NCBI GenBank assembly: GCA_910583695.1
Contig: CAJTZL010000005.1
Coordinates: forward strand, 22,759-86,758
DNA: 64,000 nt
Direction of reading: 5' to 3'
Source: an uncultured Oscillibacter sp.
Lineage (GTDB): Bacteria > Bacillota > Clostridia > Oscillospirales > Oscillospiraceae
Part shown: piece after piece, positions 61,943 to 64,000 of the stretch
Layout: each line of letters begins with the position of its first letter
Numbering within the stretch: position 1 is the stretch's first letter
The notes under the pieces: model-generated
The model's input: only the letters and a program-made list of their open reading frames with translations
Told to the model about the DNA's origin: nothing
The model's database searches: none
Position numbers and translations under genes: made by a program

Positions 61943-62989
61943 TCAAAATGCTGCAAACCGTTTCCGCATTTCCTCGTCTGACAGTTTTCCCTGCTCCGCC
62001 AAATCCAGCACCTCCTGTACTTGGGCCAGGGTGGCATTCCACTCATCTCTGCTGATTTTCCCTCTCTGCTTTCTCGCCTTCAAGCGGTTGTAGACCTTCC
62101 GGTACTCCACACCCGCCGGACTCAGACCCGTGGGATGGCTCGCCTTTTTGTGTGCACCGACCTTGCGGCAGGTACGCTCTGTCTCACCGGGCGCGATATT
62201 GTTGCAGTAACAGGTGTTGTACCTGGCGGTCAGCAGGAAATAGCGTCCGCAGTTGTGGCAGCGGCGGGGTGCGTTGCCCGCCATCAGACCCCGGTAGAAA
62301 TCCGTGTAGAGAAAGTGGGAGAGATATCGGAACTCCACCTTTTCCGCCAAGAGAACTTTTCCTGCCCCCGTTGGATGTGCCATCGGGACAAAGCAGAGTT
62401 GGGCGGGAAAGCTCTGGTTGAATTCCTGCTCCGGAAAAAACGGCTCCCCTGCGGCTATCGTGTCGGTAAAGTAAGCGGCGTAGGCTTCTGCGTAAGCTTC
62501 GCTACTGCGCCGGGAGAGCGACTCGAAATAAAGCTCCAGCATCCCGTCCAACTGTCCCCGGAAGTTCCGCAGGCTCTCAGAAAAGTATTCCAGTCCAGAG
62601 AGAAAGTCCTCAAACATCCGGTGACCCTCGGAGTCAATGTTCAGAACCTCCGACCACTTTATCCGGTCGGACAACAGATCAGGAAACAAACTCCGGGCAG
62701 TCTCTGTGTCCAGGCGCAGACTCCGGTAGACCGGCAAATTAAAAATCAGATCCCAGACAGCGTTGAGCCGTTCCTGCGCGGAACGGGCGGCGCTGTCTGT
62801 TTTTTCCTGGAGCAACACCCACACAGTGGACATGAAATGATTAACACGCCGGTCGATCTCCGTCAGTATCTCGCTGTCCAAGTTCAGAACATCCGCGGTA
62901 AGCTGGCCCAACGGGAAAGTTGCTCCATCCAGAAACACAATGTCTCCGGTAAAGAAAACCGAGAACCGGTCAAAGGTATTCTCTGCCAT
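61943..62989 (-). CDS. DUF6076-type protein, copy 2 (intact)
   Basis: 348 residues from ATG 62989 with GGAGGG upstream: MAENTFDRFSVFFTGDIVFL. Shares the Cys-rich centre CHNCGRYFLLTARYNTCYCNN and RTCRKVGAH with copy 1 and the C-terminal RLKARKQRGKISRDEWNATL. Likely binds zinc. Divergent from the HTH genes that follow, exactly as in copy 1. This copy shows what the 5' end of copy 1 should look like. Confidence 0.82.
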   Translation of the reverse strand: MAENTFDRFSVFFTGDIVFLDGATFPLGQLTADVLNLDSEILTEIDRRVNHFMSTVWVLLQEKTDSAARSAQERLNAVWDLIFNLPVYRSLRLDTETARSLFPDLLSDRIKWSEVLNIDSEGHRMFEDFLSGLEYFSESLRNFRGQLDGMLELYFESLSRRSSEAYAEAYAAYFTDTIAAGEPFFPEQEFNQSFPAQLCFVPMAHPTGAGKVLLAEKVEFRYLSHFLYTDFYRGLMAGNAPRRCHNCGRYFLLTARYNTCYCNNIAPGETERTCRKVGAHKKASHPTGLSPAGVEYRKVYNRLKARKQRGKISRDEWNATLAQVQEVLDLAEQGKLSDEEMRKRFAAF

Positions 62990-63128
62990 GCCGTTCCCTC
63001 CTGTACCCGATAGACTTTTGGCGTTTGCCTATCCTACGCCAAATCTATTGTACGGCGAATGATTTTGTGTTACCTTCATCGTATCAGAGCGACAAATAAA
63101 AGTCAATTGGATATAAGGGAGGATCAAG

Positions 63129-63341
63129 ATGAAAGAGTCAAACTACAAGAGCTACGACGAGCTGCCACTGTTCCTGAACGCGGAGACAGTGGCGAAGGTG
63201 CTGGGCATTTCACCGTCCAGCGGGTACGAGCTGATGCATGAGCCGGATTTTCCGGTTCTGAAAGTTGGCAGCAGGCTCGTAATACCCAAGGAAAAATTTG
63301 TGAAGTGGGTGTCGCGGCACACCCAGGGAGGTGCAGATTGA
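63129..63341 (+). CDS. Excisionase-like helix-turn-helix protein, copy 2
   Basis: 70 residues from ATG 63129, GGGAGG upstream. Same layout as copy 1 (LPLFLNAETVAKVLGISPSS, GYELMHEPDFPVLKVGSRLV). The differences are scattered, so the two modules diverged before being placed in tandem rather than arising from a recent duplication. Confidence 0.85.
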   Translation: MKESNYKSYDELPLFLNAETVAKVLGISPSSGYELMHEPDFPVLKVGSRLVIPKEKFVKWVSRHTQGGAD

Positions 63342-63772
63342 AGTACACACCGTGGCCCAAGTGTGATCCGGTCAAGAACTGCTTCCAGCTGCCTAACGAG
63401 ATATTCCTGCTGGGCCTGTCACCCGGCGCACTGGCGGTTTACTCCTACCTGCTCTGCTGTGAGAACCGAAGCACCTACCAGTGCTGGCCCAGCTACAGGA
63501 CCATTGGCAGAGCGGTGAGGATGAGCGCCAACACTGTCCGCAAGTATGTGTGTGAGTTGGAAGATCACCAACTCATCAGTACAGAGAGCACGACGGTCAC
63601 CACCAGGGATGGTCTGAAGCGCAACGGCAGTTTGCTCTACACCATCCGTCCCATCCAATTGGCCCTCGACCGGTTCTATGAACAGCAGCTGACGCAGATA
63701 GATGCGGCGGCTGAGCGTCAGCGAGTCGCAACGGCGCTCGCTCTCCGCGGTGATAAGCGCGGCTCAGCGTGA
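63338..63772 (+). CDS. HTH protein, probable replication/partition regulator, copy 2
   Basis: 144 residues from TTG 63338, four-base overlap with the previous gene, GGGAGGT upstream. CFQLPNEIFLLGLSPGALAV, YRTIGRAVRMSANTVRKYVC and TTVTTRDGLKRNGSLLYTI match copy 1 in order. The window ends 228 bases later with no further gene visible, so whether this element carries its own relaxase is outside view. Confidence 0.8.
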   Translation: MKYTPWPKCDPVKNCFQLPNEIFLLGLSPGALAVYSYLLCCENRSTYQCWPSYRTIGRAVRMSANTVRKYVCELEDHQLISTESTTVTTRDGLKRNGSLLYTIRPIQLALDRFYEQQLTQIDAAAERQRVATALALRGDKRGSA

Positions 63773-64000
63773 CGGTCTGTGCGCCGCCGTGTGGCCCCGC
63801 TGGTGTCGCGAGGGTAACAAGCCGCCGCTCACCGCAGACGCAGCCGTGTCAAAAGCGTGTGGCCTGTGTGCGCCATCCAGTGGAATTAGCACAACCGAAA
63901 GTGGCAGGTGAACCGGGGGGGGGCGAAAAATGTGCAGGATAAAGGCCGGGGGTCGCTTACGCGCCCCCCCCCGACCAGCCACACCGCCCCGCAGAGCGGG

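Overview
The window looks like a chromosomal stretch from a Gram-positive anaerobe of the Clostridia, most like a gut Oscillospiraceae (Flavonifractor/Oscillibacter-type) organism. The reasons are high-GC core genes with AGGAGG ribosome binding sites, lipoprotein signal peptides, S-layer homology repeats, a DUF624 sugar-transport operon, an MLAIC-type ECF sigma remnant, and dense insertion by clostridial mobilizable elements. This is inferred from protein families; no 16S gene is present.

Layout. 0-2.6 kb is core: a D-Ala-D-Ala carboxypeptidase running off the left edge, galM, and a cyclophilin lipoprotein. 2.6-3.76 kb is an AT-rich, gene-poor gap. An intact tRNA-Arg(ACG) at 3765-3841 is the integration hotspot. 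Its last 46 bp recur twice (23869-23914 and 32103-32148), both in inverted orientation relative to the tRNA. The two inverted copies are direct repeats of each other and frame an 8.3-kb unit with a tyrosine integrase (30836-31981) and a response regulator / kinase / ATPase / FtsX permease / ATPase cluster.

4-23.7 kb is a decayed composite island. It holds a large serine recombinase with a TnpW-like partner, a SLOG protein, two XRE regulators, an MmeI-type restriction-modification enzyme killed by a deletion frameshift and a TGA, several unknown proteins in RM/defence-like positions, MobC with a candidate oriT but no relaxase, two broken plasmid-type replication initiators, an SH3 lipoprotein, a RloA/RloB-type defence pair, a frameshifted SLH protein, and a truncated copy of the tyrosine integrase. 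A perfect 25-27-bp palindrome family occurs only in this island.

32.4-46.6 kb is an intact high-GC xylo-oligosaccharide locus: ROK repressor, divergent ABC importer (binding lipoprotein and two permeases), DUF624 protein, GH3 beta-xylosidase-like enzyme, xylulokinase, DUF4867 protein, L-fucose/arabinose isomerase-family protein, MsmX/UgpC-type ATPase and GH1 beta-glucosidase. Together they could import plant-derived oligosaccharides, release pentose, isomerise it and phosphorylate it. No classical XylA is present.

46.6-64 kb begins with an ECF sigma remnant and then a mobilizable element: DUF6076 gene, excisionase-like HTH, HTH/Rep-like protein, repeats, relaxosome accessory protein, truncated MobP-type relaxase. 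The cargo follows: a GldA/F/G-like ABC operon with DUF4340, a divergent MarR regulator, a frameshifted MATE pump, and a compact operon of lipoprotein, small alarmone synthetase, response regulator and histidine kinase. At 61.9 kb the DUF6076-HTH-HTH module starts again, so related elements sit in tandem and the second runs off the right edge. The last 228 bases (63773-64000) hold no gene that I can support.
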